A DNA stretch of 64,000 nucleotides, taken from the NCBI GenBank assembly GCA_023653075.1, contig JAMNXQ010000003.1:31268-95267 (forward strand), given 5' to 3'. The DNA comes from Algoriphagus sp. (GTDB taxonomy: Bacteria > Bacteroidota > Bacteroidia > Cytophagales > Cyclobacteriaceae). Every line of letters starts with the position of its first letter. The stretch's first letter is position 1. Shown piece by piece: positions 1-9,218 of the stretch. The position numbers and the translations under genes were made by a program. The notes beneath the pieces were generated by a model. It did no database searches and was not told the origin of the DNA. It worked only from the letters and a program-made list of their open reading frames with translations.

Positions 1-57
1 TTCTTGATTGAATTTACTCAGCTTACAAGACTGATTGAAGAATTTTACGAAAGCTAA
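1..57 (+). CDS. C-terminal end of an unidentified protein (cut by window edge)
   Basis: Frame 1 is open from the first base to a TAA at 55-57 and would encode 18 residues ending LIEEFYES. Its codon use looks ordinary. It converges on the DUF2147 gene, which starts only 11 bases further on. The fragment is too short to identify a family. It could equally be a chance open frame. Confidence 0.35.
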   Translation, partial: FLIEFTQLTRLIEEFYES

Positions 58-68
58 ATTTAACCTGG

Positions 69-512
69 TTAGGGTTTTGCTTTGGTCCACTCCACCGTGC
101 GACCAATCAAGGAAAATCCAATGTATCCTTTAACTTCTAGGACATCCTTGGATTTCAAGGTCAGCTGGCAAGAATAAGTTTTTCCTGTTTTCGGATCGTA
201 AATGGTACCATCTTCCCACATTCCAGAATCATATTTCAACCCTTCCAATAGATTCAATCCCATCAAAGGACGAGATTTAAGTTTCGCATCTGGATTATCC
301 TTATCTACTGCAGGTTTACCTCCAGGATTAGGGTCTTTCAACCAGACGATTTTACCGATGAAGGCAGATCCTTTTTTCAAAATTTCAACCTTAGCGGTTT
401 TTTCAGTATTGTACCATACGCCCAAGATTGCATTTTCAGATTGCGCTTGTACCAGAAATGAACTGAAAAAGAAAAGTAAGAAGAGCGAAGAGATTTGCGA
501 TACTTTTTTCAT
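69..512 (-). CDS. DUF2147 family secreted protein
   Basis: 147 residues with a clear signal peptide (KK near the start, a hydrophobic run, cleavage after VQA at about residue 23). The mature part has the DUF2147 pattern: ILGVWYN at the start, then KIVWLKDP, a LMGL motif, GTIYDPKTGKTYS and a closing LEVKGYIGFSLIGRTVEW. This family forms a small periplasmic or outer-membrane-associated lipocalin-like barrel of unknown ligand; this is family knowledge. It lies alone on the - strand, back to back with pdeM, which starts at 583, so the promoters of both should lie in 513-582. No function beyond the family can be claimed. Confidence 0.88.
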   Translation of the reverse strand: MKKVSQISSLFLLFFFSSFLVQAQSENAILGVWYNTEKTAKVEILKKGSAFIGKIVWLKDPNPGGKPAVDKDNPDAKLKSRPLMGLNLLEGLKYDSGMWEDGTIYDPKTGKTYSCQLTLKSKDVLEVKGYIGFSLIGRTVEWTKAKP

Positions 513-582
513 TTGTTTTAATTTTATACAATACTAATTGAGAATGATTTTGTTTGTGTAGTTGTGAGTATGAATAATTTCT

Positions 583-1248
583 ATGGGCTCAATAGTTTTT
601 GATTATAAAGGACTGAACTTAACCCTATTGCCAGAAAAGGCAGTTTGGATAGATTCCATGGGCCTGCTATTGATTGCTGATCTCCATTTTGGAAAAGCAT
701 CCCACTTTCGTAAATCTGGAATTCCAATTCCTGAGAAGGTACATGACCAGGATTACATCCAGCTGAATAGCTTACTTTCAACCTATTCCCCGAAGCAGGT
801 CTACTTTTTAGGAGATTTGTTTCACAGCAGTTGGAATGAGGAATGGGAAACCTTACTCCATTTTTTAAAGCGATTCCCATCTTCTTCTTTCCATTTGGTA
901 GTTGGCAATCATGATATTTTGCCTTCAGATAAATACCGAAATCCGCATTTGAAGGTTCATGCACGTCCAATAGTAGTAGGAACCTTACTTCTTGCTCATG
1001 AACCTACTCCCCCTCCAGAGGGGGCACTTACTATCTGTGGCCATATTCATCCCGGAATTTTACTTCAAGGAAAAGCAAAGCAACGGGTGCGTATCCCTTG
1101 CTTCCACTATTCTGAAAATGTACTTACACTCCCAAGCTTTGGGAATTTTACTGGCATTTCCCTAATTAAAGGCGGAAAAAATGATTTCATTTGGGGAATT
1201 ACGGACGATAGACTTATTCCTATCCTTTCTCCCCCCATTATTGGGTAA
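583..1248 (+). CDS. pdeM: Ligase-associated DNA damage response metallophosphoesterase PdeM
   Basis: 221 residues with calcineurin-type metallophosphoesterase motifs in order: ADLHFGK (residues about 32-38, metal-binding D and H), FLGDLFHS (about 77-84), VGNHD (about 107-111) and CGHIHPG (about 151-157). The LHFGKA form of the first motif is typical of PdeM, a predicted DNA-processing nuclease or phosphodiesterase usually encoded beside an ATP-dependent DNA ligase and an Lhr-like helicase. Those partners are not visible here; DUF2147 lies upstream. The gene is 42 bases ahead of ftsX and runs in the same direction, so the two may be co-transcribed. ATG at 583 places the first beta strand where expected. 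Confidence 0.88.
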   Translation: MGSIVFDYKGLNLTLLPEKAVWIDSMGLLLIADLHFGKASHFRKSGIPIPEKVHDQDYIQLNSLLSTYSPKQVYFLGDLFHSSWNEEWETLLHFLKRFPSSSFHLVVGNHDILPSDKYRNPHLKVHARPIVVGTLLLAHEPTPPPEGALTICGHIHPGILLQGKAKQRVRIPCFHYSENVLTLPSFGNFTGISLIKGGKNDFIWGITDDRLIPILSPPIIG

Positions 1249-1290
1249 ATCGCTTAAGCTTTTCTATTTTTGACTTGAATTTGATAGTAC

Positions 1291-2181
1291 ATGGCTAATC
1301 CGGCAAAAGCAAAAAAACAACTAGGTTATTTTAAGTTTGGTAGCGTCCTATTCAGTACGACCTTATCACTTTTTATCGTGGGGCTTTTTGGGATTATTTT
1401 GATTCAAGCGAGCTCACTTACCAAAATGATTCGGGAGAATATTGAGATTCAGGTTTTTTTAGATAAGGAGTTAAGCCAACAGCAACTTGCAGATTTACGG
1501 AAGGATTTGGCAGAAAGACCTTTTGTGCTACGTACAGAAGATAGCCTTTACTTACGGTTCATTTCAAATAAAGAAGCTGCTGAAACCTTTATCAAAAACA
1601 CAGGAGAAGATTTTACCGAATTTTTAGAAGACAATCCACTCAGAGACAGCTACGTGTTTTCGGTTGCTGAGGCGTATCAAAGTTCCGAACAGCTTACCGT
1701 GATCGCAAAAGAGTTGGAAACTCAACCTGGCGTATTTGAAGTGTCTTATATGGCTGACTTGGTGGATTCAATAAATAAAAATCTTATTAAAGTGTCCTTA
1801 ATCATGGGTGGCTTTATTCTCATCCTCATTGTGACTGTCATCATGCTAATCAATAACACGATTCGATTGGCTCTATTTTCTCAACGATTTTTGATTCGAT
1901 CTATGCAACTGGTAGGTGCCACTCGTGGATTTATACGAAAGCCATTTCTGGTAAGAGCCTTTATTTTTGGAGTTTTAGCAGGGGTTTTAGCCTCTTCGAT
2001 TCTATTTGGCCTTTTGGAATACACCAAAGGAAATATCGAAGGGTTCGGGTCCTTACAAAATACGGAACGGATGCTCCTCCTATTTGCTGGATTATCGATA
2101 ATGGGTGGACTCCTTTCCGGTTTTAGTACCTTACGTGCCGTCAACAAATACTTAAATATGTCCTTGGACGAACTTTATTAA
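1291..2181 (+). CDS. ftsX: Cell division protein FtsX
   Basis: 296 residues, the usual length for FtsX. A first membrane helix at about residues 18-42 is followed by a periplasmic domain of some 125 residues, then three helices (about 170-192, 218-242 and 262-282) that form the FtsX permease fold; MQLVGATRGFIRKPF between helices 2 and 3 is the conserved cytoplasmic loop. FtsX works with the ATPase FtsE, encoded elsewhere, at the division site and controls periplasmic cell-wall hydrolases. DUF3098 starts 3 bases after the stop, and the order ftsX-DUF3098-(uppP)-truB-ribF is common in Bacteroidota, which supports the call. Confidence 0.93.
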   Translation: MANPAKAKKQLGYFKFGSVLFSTTLSLFIVGLFGIILIQASSLTKMIRENIEIQVFLDKELSQQQLADLRKDLAERPFVLRTEDSLYLRFISNKEAAETFIKNTGEDFTEFLEDNPLRDSYVFSVAEAYQSSEQLTVIAKELETQPGVFEVSYMADLVDSINKNLIKVSLIMGGFILILIVTVIMLINNTIRLALFSQRFLIRSMQLVGATRGFIRKPFLVRAFIFGVLAGVLASSILFGLLEYTKGNIEGFGSLQNTERMLLLFAGLSIMGGLLSGFSTLRAVNKYLNMSLDELY

Positions 2182-2184
2182 TCC

Positions 2185-2394
2185 ATGAGCAATACCTCTT
2201 TTCCCTTTTCCAAAAAAAATTACCTCTTCCTTTTCTTAGGTTTGGGGCTAATTGTGCTAGGTTTTGTCATCATGGGTATGGATACTACACCACATGGCAA
2301 TGGATTTATGGGTTTGACACTTGGTCCTATAATTACCCTAGCTGGTTTTGTACTTGAGTTCTACGCCATTTTTGCCAAGGCTTCCAAATCCTGA
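2185..2394 (+). CDS. DUF3098 small membrane protein
   Basis: 69 residues with two predicted membrane helices (about residues 11-30 and 42-63) joined by a loop with the pattern MGMDTTPHGNG. This matches DUF3098, a short inner-membrane protein found next to ftsX in Bacteroidota and of unknown role. It starts 3 bases after ftsX stops, so translational coupling is likely. In many relatives uppP (undecaprenyl-diphosphatase) follows, but here truB begins after 34 bases and uppP is missing. Confidence 0.85.
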   Translation: MSNTSFPFSKKNYLFLFLGLGLIVLGFVIMGMDTTPHGNGFMGLTLGPIITLAGFVLEFYAIFAKASKS

Positions 2395-2428
2395 TTTTTA
2401 CGTTCTCAGCTTAGGCTACCCCATTCCC

Positions 2429-3124
2429 ATGCAGCAAGAAGCTTACGGAGAAGTTTTTTTAATCAACAAACCTTTGGAATGGACTTCCTTTGATGTGGTT
2501 AAAAAAGTCAGAAATGCCTTACGCATTAAGAAAGTGGGACATGCAGGTACTCTTGACCCCTTAGCTACAGGATTATTGATTGTTTGCGCTGGCAAAATGA
2601 CCAAGCAAATAGACGGGTTCATGGGGCAAGAAAAGGAATATACCGGAACATTTGTCTTAGGTGCTACCACAGAATCCTTTGACCTTGAAAAGCCCATCAT
2701 TCCAGTAGCAGATCCCTCTTTCATTACTTTGGAACAGGTTCAAGCAGCTGTTTTACAACTTACTGGTACGATTTTTCAGATCCCACCCATGCATTCCGCA
2801 ATTAAGGTGGATGGCAAACGGGTTTATGCTTCTGCTCGTTTGGGAATTGAAGTTCAAATGAACCCCAGACAAGTGGAAGTTCGGGAATTTGAAATTTGTA
2901 GATTTGAAAATGGGGAAATCGATTTTCGGATAAGCTGTTCCAAAGGAACTTATATCCGAAGTTTGGCGCGTGATCTAGGAGCGAGTCTAGCTGTAGGTGC
3001 GTATTTGAAATCCTTGTGTCGAACACGAATAGGGACCTATTCCTTAAAAAATGCAAAGGAGATTTCCGATTTGGTAGAAGAAATAAAATCTAGGCCCAAT
3101 GAAAATCTATCACCAACTCTCTGA
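2429..3124 (+). CDS. truB: tRNA pseudouridine(55) synthase TruB
   Basis: Modifies U55 in the T-loop of tRNAs. The reading frame is open from 2348, but that start lies inside the DUF3098 gene; ATG at 2429 gives 231 residues starting MQQEAYGEV, directly ahead of the conserved LINKPLEWTSFDVV segment. The catalytic motif GHAGTLDPLATG carries the nucleophilic aspartate (D43). IPPMHSAIKVDGKRVY and CSKGTYIRSLARDLG are further TruB motifs. At 231 residues it lacks the C-terminal PUA domain of longer versions, as is common in Bacteroidota. Its last 26 bases overlap ribF. Confidence 0.95.
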   Translation: MQQEAYGEVFLINKPLEWTSFDVVKKVRNALRIKKVGHAGTLDPLATGLLIVCAGKMTKQIDGFMGQEKEYTGTFVLGATTESFDLEKPIIPVADPSFITLEQVQAAVLQLTGTIFQIPPMHSAIKVDGKRVYASARLGIEVQMNPRQVEVREFEICRFENGEIDFRISCSKGTYIRSLARDLGASLAVGAYLKSLCRTRIGTYSLKNAKEISDLVEEIKSRPNENLSPTL

Positions 3125-4022
3125 ATTTCATCCGCCTCGTTATGCTGTAGTTACCTCAGGAACCTTCGACGGGGTGCATTTGGGTCATCAGAAAATTTTA
3201 CGCAGGTTGAAGGAGTTGGCTTTGCGTGAGGGTGGGGAAACCGTGCTCCTCACCTATTGGCCCCACCCTCGATTGATCCTCCAACCCGAAGACCATAGCC
3301 TACGGTTATTAACTACTTTACCCGAAAAAGTGAAGTTATTGGAAGAAATGGGTGTGGATCATTTAATTATTCTTCCATTCACCAAGGAATTATCGCAAAT
3401 GAGTTCAGAGGAATTTATACGAAAACTAGTGGTGGATAAAATTCAGACAAAAATTTTGGTCATTGGGTACGACCATAAGTTTGGAAAAAATAGAGAAGGA
3501 AGCTTTGAGTACCTTCAAAGCCATAGTCATCTTTTTGGATTTGCTATTGAGGAGATTTCAAGACAAGATGTGGATGACTTAGCAGTATCAAGTACAAAGA
3601 TTAGAAAAGCGCTTGCTTTAGGAGATAGTTCCACAGCTTCACGTTACTTAGGTAGATCTTATTTTTTGAGTGGTCAAGTGGTAAAAGGCCAACAAATAGG
3701 ACGCTCCTTAGGATTTCCAACAGCCAATATTCAAATCGCAGACCATTCCAAATTGCTCCCACGCGATGGTGTTTATGCGGTGCGCGCGGAAGTAAATTCA
3801 ATTCAATACAAAGCTATTTTGAATATCGGTAATCGCCCCACGGTAGAGGGTGAAAAGAAAACCATTGAAGCTCATTTAATTGATTTTGAGGGGGACTTGT
3901 ATGGGAAGGAGCTTCACATTTATTTCCAAGAGTTTTTACGCGAAGAGAAAAAATTCGAAAGCTTGCAGGCCCTTAAAAATCAGTTGGTGATAGACCGTGA
4001 ACGCGCTATCTTTATTCTATAA
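3099..4022 (+). CDS. ribF: Bifunctional riboflavin kinase / FAD synthetase RibF
   Basis: Converts riboflavin to FMN and then FAD. 307 residues. The N-terminal adenylyltransferase half has [11 protein letters not shown] (about residues 21-31, nucleotide-binding HxGH) and [10 protein letters not shown] (about 163-172). The C-terminal riboflavin kinase half has [11 protein letters not shown] (about 200-210) and a closing [10 protein letters not shown] segment. It starts 26 bases inside truB, an arrangement typical of Bacteroidota that suggests coupled translation, and scoA follows after 11 bases. Confidence 0.95.
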   Translation: MKIYHQLSEFHPPRYAVVTSGTFDGVHLGHQKILRRLKELALREGGETVLLTYWPHPRLILQPEDHSLRLLTTLPEKVKLLEEMGVDHLIILPFTKELSQMSSEEFIRKLVVDKIQTKILVIGYDHKFGKNREGSFEYLQSHSHLFGFAIEEISRQDVDDLAVSSTKIRKALALGDSSTASRYLGRSYFLSGQVVKGQQIGRSLGFPTANIQIADHSKLLPRDGVYAVRAEVNSIQYKAILNIGNRPTVEGEKKTIEAHLIDFEGDLYGKELHIYFQEFLREEKKFESLQALKNQLVIDRERAIFIL

Positions 4023-4033
4023 ACCCAAAAGCT

Positions 4034-4732
4034 ATGATTTTAAAAACGGTTAAAAATGCAGAAGATGCTGTCTCTGATATTTCCAATGGAGCGATGCTCA
4101 TGATGGGAGGGTTTGGATTAAGCGGAATTCCCGAAAACTGTATAGCAGCCCTATTAAAAAAAGAAGTTCAAGACCTGACCATCGTTTCCAACAATGCTGG
4201 GGTAGATGATTTTGGGATCGGACTTTTTCTTCAAAAGCGCATGGTGAAGAAAATGATTTCAAGCTATGTGGGTGAAAACGATGAATTTGAGCGGCAACTT
4301 TTATCAGGCGAATTGGAAGTGGAACTAGTTCCTCAAGGAACTTTGGCGGAAAGGATACGTGCGGGTGGGGCTGGGATTCCTGCCTTCTTTACGCCAGCTG
4401 GTGTCGGTACGGAAGTTGCCATGGGCAAAGAAATACGGGAGTTTAATGGGAAGTTGTATTTGTTGGAAACTGGATTGACTGCTGATTTCGCGCTTGTCAA
4501 AGCTTGGAAAGGAGATACGGCAGGAAATTTGATTTTTAAAGGCACTGCTCGCAATTTCAATCCCATGATGGCTACCGCTGGAAAAATCACCATTGCTGAA
4601 GTAGAGGAATTGGTGCCTTTAGGAAGCTTAGATCCAAATGAAATTCATACGCCAGGAATCTACGTGCAGCGTATTTTTCAAGGAGAAAAGTATGAAAAAC
4701 GAATTGAACAGCGAACGGTTACAACAGGATAG
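4034..4732 (+). CDS. scoA: 3-oxoacid CoA-transferase, subunit A
   Basis: 232 residues of the family I CoA-transferase alpha subunit: [13 protein letters not shown] (about residues 17-29), [14 protein letters not shown], the [15 protein letters not shown] segment and a late [23 protein letters not shown]. With ScoB it moves CoA from succinyl-CoA to acetoacetate or a related 3-oxoacid, opening ketone bodies and some amino-acid carbon skeletons to the TCA cycle. scoB follows after 50 bases. The exact acid cannot be read from the sequence; succinyl-CoA:3-ketoacid is the usual assignment. Confidence 0.92.
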   Translation: MILKTVKNAEDAVSDISNGAMLMMGGFGLSGIPENCIAALLKKEVQDLTIVSNNAGVDDFGIGLFLQKRMVKKMISSYVGENDEFERQLLSGELEVELVPQGTLAERIRAGGAGIPAFFTPAGVGTEVAMGKEIREFNGKLYLLETGLTADFALVKAWKGDTAGNLIFKGTARNFNPMMATAGKITIAEVEELVPLGSLDPNEIHTPGIYVQRIFQGEKYEKRIEQRTVTTG

Positions 4733-4782
4733 TCGCACATCCGTAAGCGAATCCTTTCTTCAACCTTAATTTTTCAAATCCC

Positions 4783-5442
4783 ATGTTAACTAAAGAACAA
4801 ATAGCTAGACGAATTGCCAAAGAAGTGGAGCATGGGCAATACATCAATTTAGGCATAGGTATCCCAACCTTAGTAGCCAACTACATTCCAGCTCATTTGG
4901 ATGTGGTCTTGCAATCAGAAAATGGACTTTTGGGCATCGGCCCTTTCCCAAAGGAAGCAGATGTCGATCCCGATTTAATCAATGCAGGAAAGCAAACCAT
5001 CACCATGTTACCTGGGTCAGCGATTTTTGATTCTGCCCAATCCTTTGCCATGATTCGTGGGGGTCATGTGCATTTAACGATCTTAGGGGCAATGGAAGTC
5101 TCTGAACATGGAGATATTGCGAACTGGAAGGTTCCTGGCAAAATGGTTAAAGGTATGGGTGGCGCAATGGATTTAGTTGCTTCAGCCAAACACATTGTTG
5201 TTGCCATGCAGCATTGCTCGAAAGATGGACAATCCAAGTTATTGCCTACCTGTTCCCTACCTCTTACGGGTATTCGTTGTGTTAAAAAAATTGTTACGGA
5301 TTTAGCCGTATTGGAAATTGATCCTGCAGGTGGATTTGTGCTATTGGAACGTGCTCCTGGCGTATCAGTTGACGAAATTAATGCTAAAACCGCAGGTAAA
5401 TTAATCGTGAATGGTGAAATTCCGGAAATGACCTTTGCTTAA
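4783..5442 (+). CDS. scoB: 3-oxoacid CoA-transferase, subunit B
   Basis: 219 residues of the beta subunit. LGIGIPTLV is followed by LQSENGLLGIG, in which the glutamate of SENG (E46) is the catalytic residue that carries CoA as a thioester. GGHVHLTILGAMEVS and GKMVKGMGGAMDLV are further signatures. It completes the enzyme with ScoA just upstream. gldC follows after 41 bases on the same strand, a physical neighbour with no obvious metabolic link. Confidence 0.93.
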   Translation: MLTKEQIARRIAKEVEHGQYINLGIGIPTLVANYIPAHLDVVLQSENGLLGIGPFPKEADVDPDLINAGKQTITMLPGSAIFDSAQSFAMIRGGHVHLTILGAMEVSEHGDIANWKVPGKMVKGMGGAMDLVASAKHIVVAMQHCSKDGQSKLLPTCSLPLTGIRCVKKIVTDLAVLEIDPAGGFVLLERAPGVSVDEINAKTAGKLIVNGEIPEMTFA

Positions 5443-5483
5443 TTCCTAAGTTACTTAATAGAAAAACTAGTTTACTCAATCGT

Positions 5484-5828
5484 ATGAAAAAATCAGAAAT
5501 CAACTTTCAAATTGAATTGGATGAGACCAACTTACCCAAAACTATTCATTGGGATGCTTCGGACAAGGAAGGTGAAGGAGCTGAATCTACTAAAAGTATC
5601 AGTTTGAACGTTTGGGATAACCTCAACCACTCCACGCTTCGAATAGATTTGTGGACCGATGAGATGTCGGTCGTAGAAATGAAGCGGTTTTACATCGATA
5701 TCCTAGGTGGAATGGCTCAAACCATTATAAATAGTACGGGTGATGAGTATATGTCAGAAGAAATCAAAGACTTGTGTGACCGATTGGTTAAGCACGTAAA
5801 CGAGGAAAATAAGAAAGCCAAAATTTAG
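5484..5828 (+). CDS. gldC: Gliding motility protein GldC
   Basis: 114 residues without a signal peptide, matching GldC: KSEINFQIELDE at the start, PKTIHWDASD at about residue 19, then SISLNVWDN and DEMSVVEMKRFYIDILG. GldC is a small soluble protein associated with gliding motility and type IX secretion in Bacteroidota; its biochemical role is not established. Presence of gldC does not by itself show that the cell glides. It ends the + strand cluster that begins with pdeM. Confidence 0.9.
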   Translation: MKKSEINFQIELDETNLPKTIHWDASDKEGEGAESTKSISLNVWDNLNHSTLRIDLWTDEMSVVEMKRFYIDILGGMAQTIINSTGDEYMSEEIKDLCDRLVKHVNEENKKAKI

Positions 5829-6132
5829 CGAAATCAGAAGTAAAGGAAGCTGTTTCAGCAACTTGCAGCCCCATTTCTAGTGATTTACAAATTTGACAAT
5901 TAGCAATAAAAATAGACTTCATTCAACTTATTTTCAAAATATTCGCTCTAAAATTTCAATATTAAAATTTTAATTCGATTTCTTGAAAATTAATTAAAAT
6001 TAAAGTGTTGGGAGTGCTGTTTTTTTTTACTAGAAAACAATAGAAAATTACCTTTTTCCTATAAATTTCGAATAATTGGATTGGATTCACCTTAATTCAA
6101 AAACCTTCTTAACTATTTTACAAAATTAGCCT
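5829..6132. other. AT-rich intergenic leader before the TonB receptor
   Basis: 304 bases without a gene. Strongly AT-rich, with poly-A/T tracts and a 14-bp A/T-only palindrome at 5961-5974 that may be chance in such composition. I found no convincing TTG/TAnnTTTG promoter pair and no terminator hairpin after gldC. It presumably holds the promoter of the receptor gene that starts at 6133. Confidence 0.5.
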
Positions 6133-9100
6133 ATGAAAAATTTTACCAAAAAAATCTGGAGTTCAGTGCTCTCAGCGGTGGTACTCCTAGCCTTAGGAAC
6201 CTCCGTTGCACTAGCTCAGACTACCATTTCCGGTACTGTCACTGATGCGGATACCAAGGAAACATTGGTAGGGGTAAACATCCTCGTGAAAGGAAAAGTA
6301 ATTGGGACCATTACTGACCTCTCCGGAAAGTTTACTTTAAACGTAAACCAAGAACCTCCATTTACTTTGGTGTTCTCAATGGTTGGTTTCGGAACAAAAG
6401 AAGTCGAAATCACCGGTGGAATCTCCAACCTTTCAGTGGAACTAGCTGAAGCTTCTATTTTAGGACAAGAAGTCGTGGTATCGGCATCAAGAGTGGAAGA
6501 GAGCATCCTAAGATCTCCAGTTTCTGTAGAAAAGATGGATATCATCGCGATTAGAGATGTACCTCAGGCAAGTTTCTACGATGCGCTTAACAACATGAAA
6601 GGGGTAGAAATGAGTACCCAGTCTTTGACTTTTAAGTCTTTCAACACCAGAGGCTTCAACGCCAACGGTAACGTGAGAACGGTACAAATGATTGATGGAA
6701 TGGACAACCAGGCACCTGGTCTCAACTTCTCTGTAGGTAACATTGTAGGTATCTCAGAATTGGATTTAGAAAGCGTAGAATTGCTTCCGGGTGCAGCTTC
6801 TGCACTTTATGGACCAAATGCAATCAATGGCATCCTTTTGATGAACTCCAAAAATCCGTTTCAATACCAGGGTCTTTCTGCTAATGTAAGAACTGGCTTG
6901 ATGGATCAAAAAGATAGAACAACTCCAGGAACTGGATTCTATGATTTTAGTGCTAGATATGCAAAAGCAATTAACGATAAGTTGGCATTCAAAGTCAATG
7001 TCCAGTATTTGAAAGCAGATGATTGGCAAGCAAATGATTTTCGTGATCAGTCCTTGTTGAACGCTTCTCGTATCAACAAGGGAGATCGAATCTCCAACCC
7101 AGCTTACAATGGAGTTAACGTTTACGGGGATGAAACCAACGTGAACATGAATTCTATTGCTCAGAGCATGGTAACTGCCGGTGCTTTACCAGCTGCCTTG
7201 CTTCCACTCATCCCACAGACTTTTGTGTCCAGAACTGGGTATAGAGAATCTGATTTGGCGGATTATGGCACCAAGTCTTTGAAATTGAATGCAGCCTTGC
7301 ATTACAGAATTAATGACCGTGTGGAAGCAATCATTCAAGGTAATTACGGATTCGGAACTACGGTATATACCGGAGCTGACCGTTATTCCATTGCTAACTT
7401 TAAGTTAGGCCAGTACAAAGCTGAATTGAAAGGTGCAAACTGGTTCTTGAGAGGCTATACCACTCAGGAGCGTTCAGGTGATGCATTTGCAGTAGGTATT
7501 GCCGCACAAGGTATCAACGAAGCTTGGAAGCCAAGCAGCACTTGGTTCCCGCAGTATGTAGGCGCTTTTGCACAGGCAAGAGCTAGGGGCCTAGACAATG
7601 CCATGGCGCACGATGCTGCAAGAGCATTTGCTGATCAAGGTCGTTTGCTCCCTGGAACTGCTGGATTTGATGCAGCTAAAGCCGCTGTAACTGGTCGTCC
7701 TATTCCAGGTAATGCTCAAGGTGTAGGTGCTAAATTTGTGGATAAAACCAACTTGTACCACGTAGAAGGTTCTTACCAGTTTACAAACATCAAATGGGCT
7801 GATTTCGTTGTAGGTGCTAACATTAGAACTTACCAACTAAACTCGGACAAAACTCTTTTCGCAACAGACGAAAACGGTGATGAATTCACCATCAAAGAGC
7901 ATGGCGCTTACCTACAAGGCGCTAAGTCCTTGTTCAATGATAAGTTTAGATTGACTGCTTCTGCGCGTTACGATAAGAACGAAAACTTCAAAGGACAGTT
8001 GTCCCCTAGAGTATCCGGTGTGTATTCTGCAGGAACTCACAACTTCAGAGCTTCTTACCAGACTGGTTTCCGTCTGCCAACGACACAAGATCAATACATT
8101 GACCTTGTGACTCCTCAGGCAAGATTGATTGGTGGTCTGCCACTTTTCAGAAGTAAGTACAACTTCTCTGGAAACCCAGTGTATTCGCTTGCCACAGTGA
8201 CCAGTTTCGGAGGAGCAGTTTTAGCGGGAACTCAACCTTCTTCACCCGTGTACCAAGCATCTATCGCCCAGGCTACCCAATTAGCGATAACACAAGCTAC
8301 AAATATAGTGACTCAACAGGTTTTGGCGGGCTTGATCCCTGCTGCGCAAGCACCTGCAGCCATCGCCGCCTTGGTGCCTAGCATCGTTCCTCAGATTGCT
8401 GCACAATTGGTACCTGCCAATGCTGCTGCTGCTGCCAAAGACAAGCTGGTGGCTTTCAAGCCTAGCGAATTCAAAGCTGAAACCGTGAGATCTTATGAAT
8501 TGGGCTACAAGGGTTTGTTTGCAAATAAATTGTTGATCGATGCTTATGCCTATTTCAATAGTTTTGAAAACTTCATCGGTGGCCAAGTATTGGTACAGGA
8601 TAAAAACTATGTGGCTACTAGCCCAGCTTCCACCTTGGGTCTTAACCTATTGAATGCAAACACCAGAAATATCTACTCCATGCCAGTGAATAGAACTGAG
8701 ACGATTAAATCATGGGGATGGGCTTTAGGCGCAGATTACCGTTTGCCTAAAAACTACACCATTGGTGGTAATGTGTCTTACAACACCCTTCAAAACCTTG
8801 AGGAGTTGACAGTAACTGGATTCCAGCCCTCTTTCAACACACCTGAGTACCGGTATGTAGTGAACTTCGCTAACCGTGAGCTTGTGAAGAACATTGGATT
8901 CGCTATGTCCTACAGATGGCAAGGTGAATTTGCTTGGCAGTCTTCTTTCGTAGCTCCTGCAGTGTCTTCACAGCAACTTTCTGTGATGCCAGCATTCGGG
9001 ACTTTCGATGCGCAAATGAGCGTAAAAATGAAGGCGCTTAAGTCTATCTTGAAAATCGGTGGATCTAACTTGTTCAATAGCTCCGGATACAGACAAGCAT

Positions 9101-9165
9101 GGGGTAACCCAACTGTAGGATCCATGTACTATGTGAGCTTGACATTTGATGAGTTCTTGAACTAA
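6133..9165 (+). CDS. TonB-dependent outer-membrane receptor with carboxypeptidase-like N-terminal domain
   Basis: 1010 residues. Signal peptide to about residue 28 (ALAQ), then a CarboxypepD_reg-like beta-sandwich (about 30-107: ISGTVTDADTKETLVGVNI through to SVELAEA), a plug domain (about 113-235, with RGFNANGN and LYGPNAINGILLM), and a beta barrel ending on an aromatic-rich strand (MYYVSLTFDEFLN). It takes up an unknown substrate using TonB energy. No SusD partner is adjacent, so it is not a canonical SusC/SusD pair. Two stretches are rich in Ala, Gln and Pro: about residues 455-525 and 696-775, the latter containing AAIAALVPS and NAAAAAKD; they probably lie in surface loops. A strong terminator follows at 9183. 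Confidence 0.93.
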   Translation: MKNFTKKIWSSVLSAVVLLALGTSVALAQTTISGTVTDADTKETLVGVNILVKGKVIGTITDLSGKFTLNVNQEPPFTLVFSMVGFGTKEVEITGGISNLSVELAEASILGQEVVVSASRVEESILRSPVSVEKMDIIAIRDVPQASFYDALNNMKGVEMSTQSLTFKSFNTRGFNANGNVRTVQMIDGMDNQAPGLNFSVGNIVGISELDLESVELLPGAASALYGPNAINGILLMNSKNPFQYQGLSANVRTGLMDQKDRTTPGTGFYDFSARYAKAINDKLAFKVNVQYLKADDWQANDFRDQSLLNASRINKGDRISNPAYNGVNVYGDETNVNMNSIAQSMVTAGALPAALLPLIPQTFVSRTGYRESDLADYGTKSLKLNAALHYRINDRVEAIIQGNYGFGTTVYTGADRYSIANFKLGQYKAELKGANWFLRGYTTQERSGDAFAVGIAAQGINEAWKPSSTWFPQYVGAFAQARARGLDNAMAHDAARAFADQGRLLPGTAGFDAAKAAVTGRPIPGNAQGVGAKFVDKTNLYHVEGSYQFTNIKWADFVVGANIRTYQLNSDKTLFATDENGDEFTIKEHGAYLQGAKSLFNDKFRLTASARYDKNENFKGQLSPRVSGVYSAGTHNFRASYQTGFRLPTTQDQYIDLVTPQARLIGGLPLFRSKYNFSGNPVYSLATVTSFGGAVLAGTQPSSPVYQASIAQATQLAITQATNIVTQQVLAGLIPAAQAPAAIAALVPSIVPQIAAQLVPANAAAAAKDKLVAFKPSEFKAETVRSYELGYKGLFANKLLIDAYAYFNSFENFIGGQVLVQDKNYVATSPASTLGLNLLNANTRNIYSMPVNRTETIKSWGWALGADYRLPKNYTIGGNVSYNTLQNLEELTVTGFQPSFNTPEYRYVVNFANRELVKNIGFAMSYRWQGEFAWQSSFVAPAVSSQQLSVMPAFGTFDAQMSVKMKALKSILKIGGSNLFNSSGYRQAWGNPTVGSMYYVSLTFDEFLN

Positions 9166-9182
9166 TCAAATCCAGTTATATG

Positions 9183-9218
9183 AAAAGAGGCTATTCGAAA
9201 GAGTAGCCTCTTTTTTTT
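9183..9218 (+). terminator. Rho-independent terminator of the TonB receptor
   Basis: An 11-bp stem AAAAGAGGCTA / TAGCCTCTTTT (9183-9193 and 9204-9214) with a 10-base loop is followed by continued T residues to 9218. It lies 18 bases after the receptor stop codon. Confidence 0.9.

Noticed and set aside
2348-2428. N-terminal extension of TruB
   Set aside because: It lies within the DUF3098 gene and lacks TruB similarity; ATG 2429 fits the family.
5961-5974. 14-bp palindrome ATTAAAATTTTAAT before the TonB receptor
   Set aside because: Consists only of A and T in a very AT-rich stretch, where such symmetry is expected by chance.
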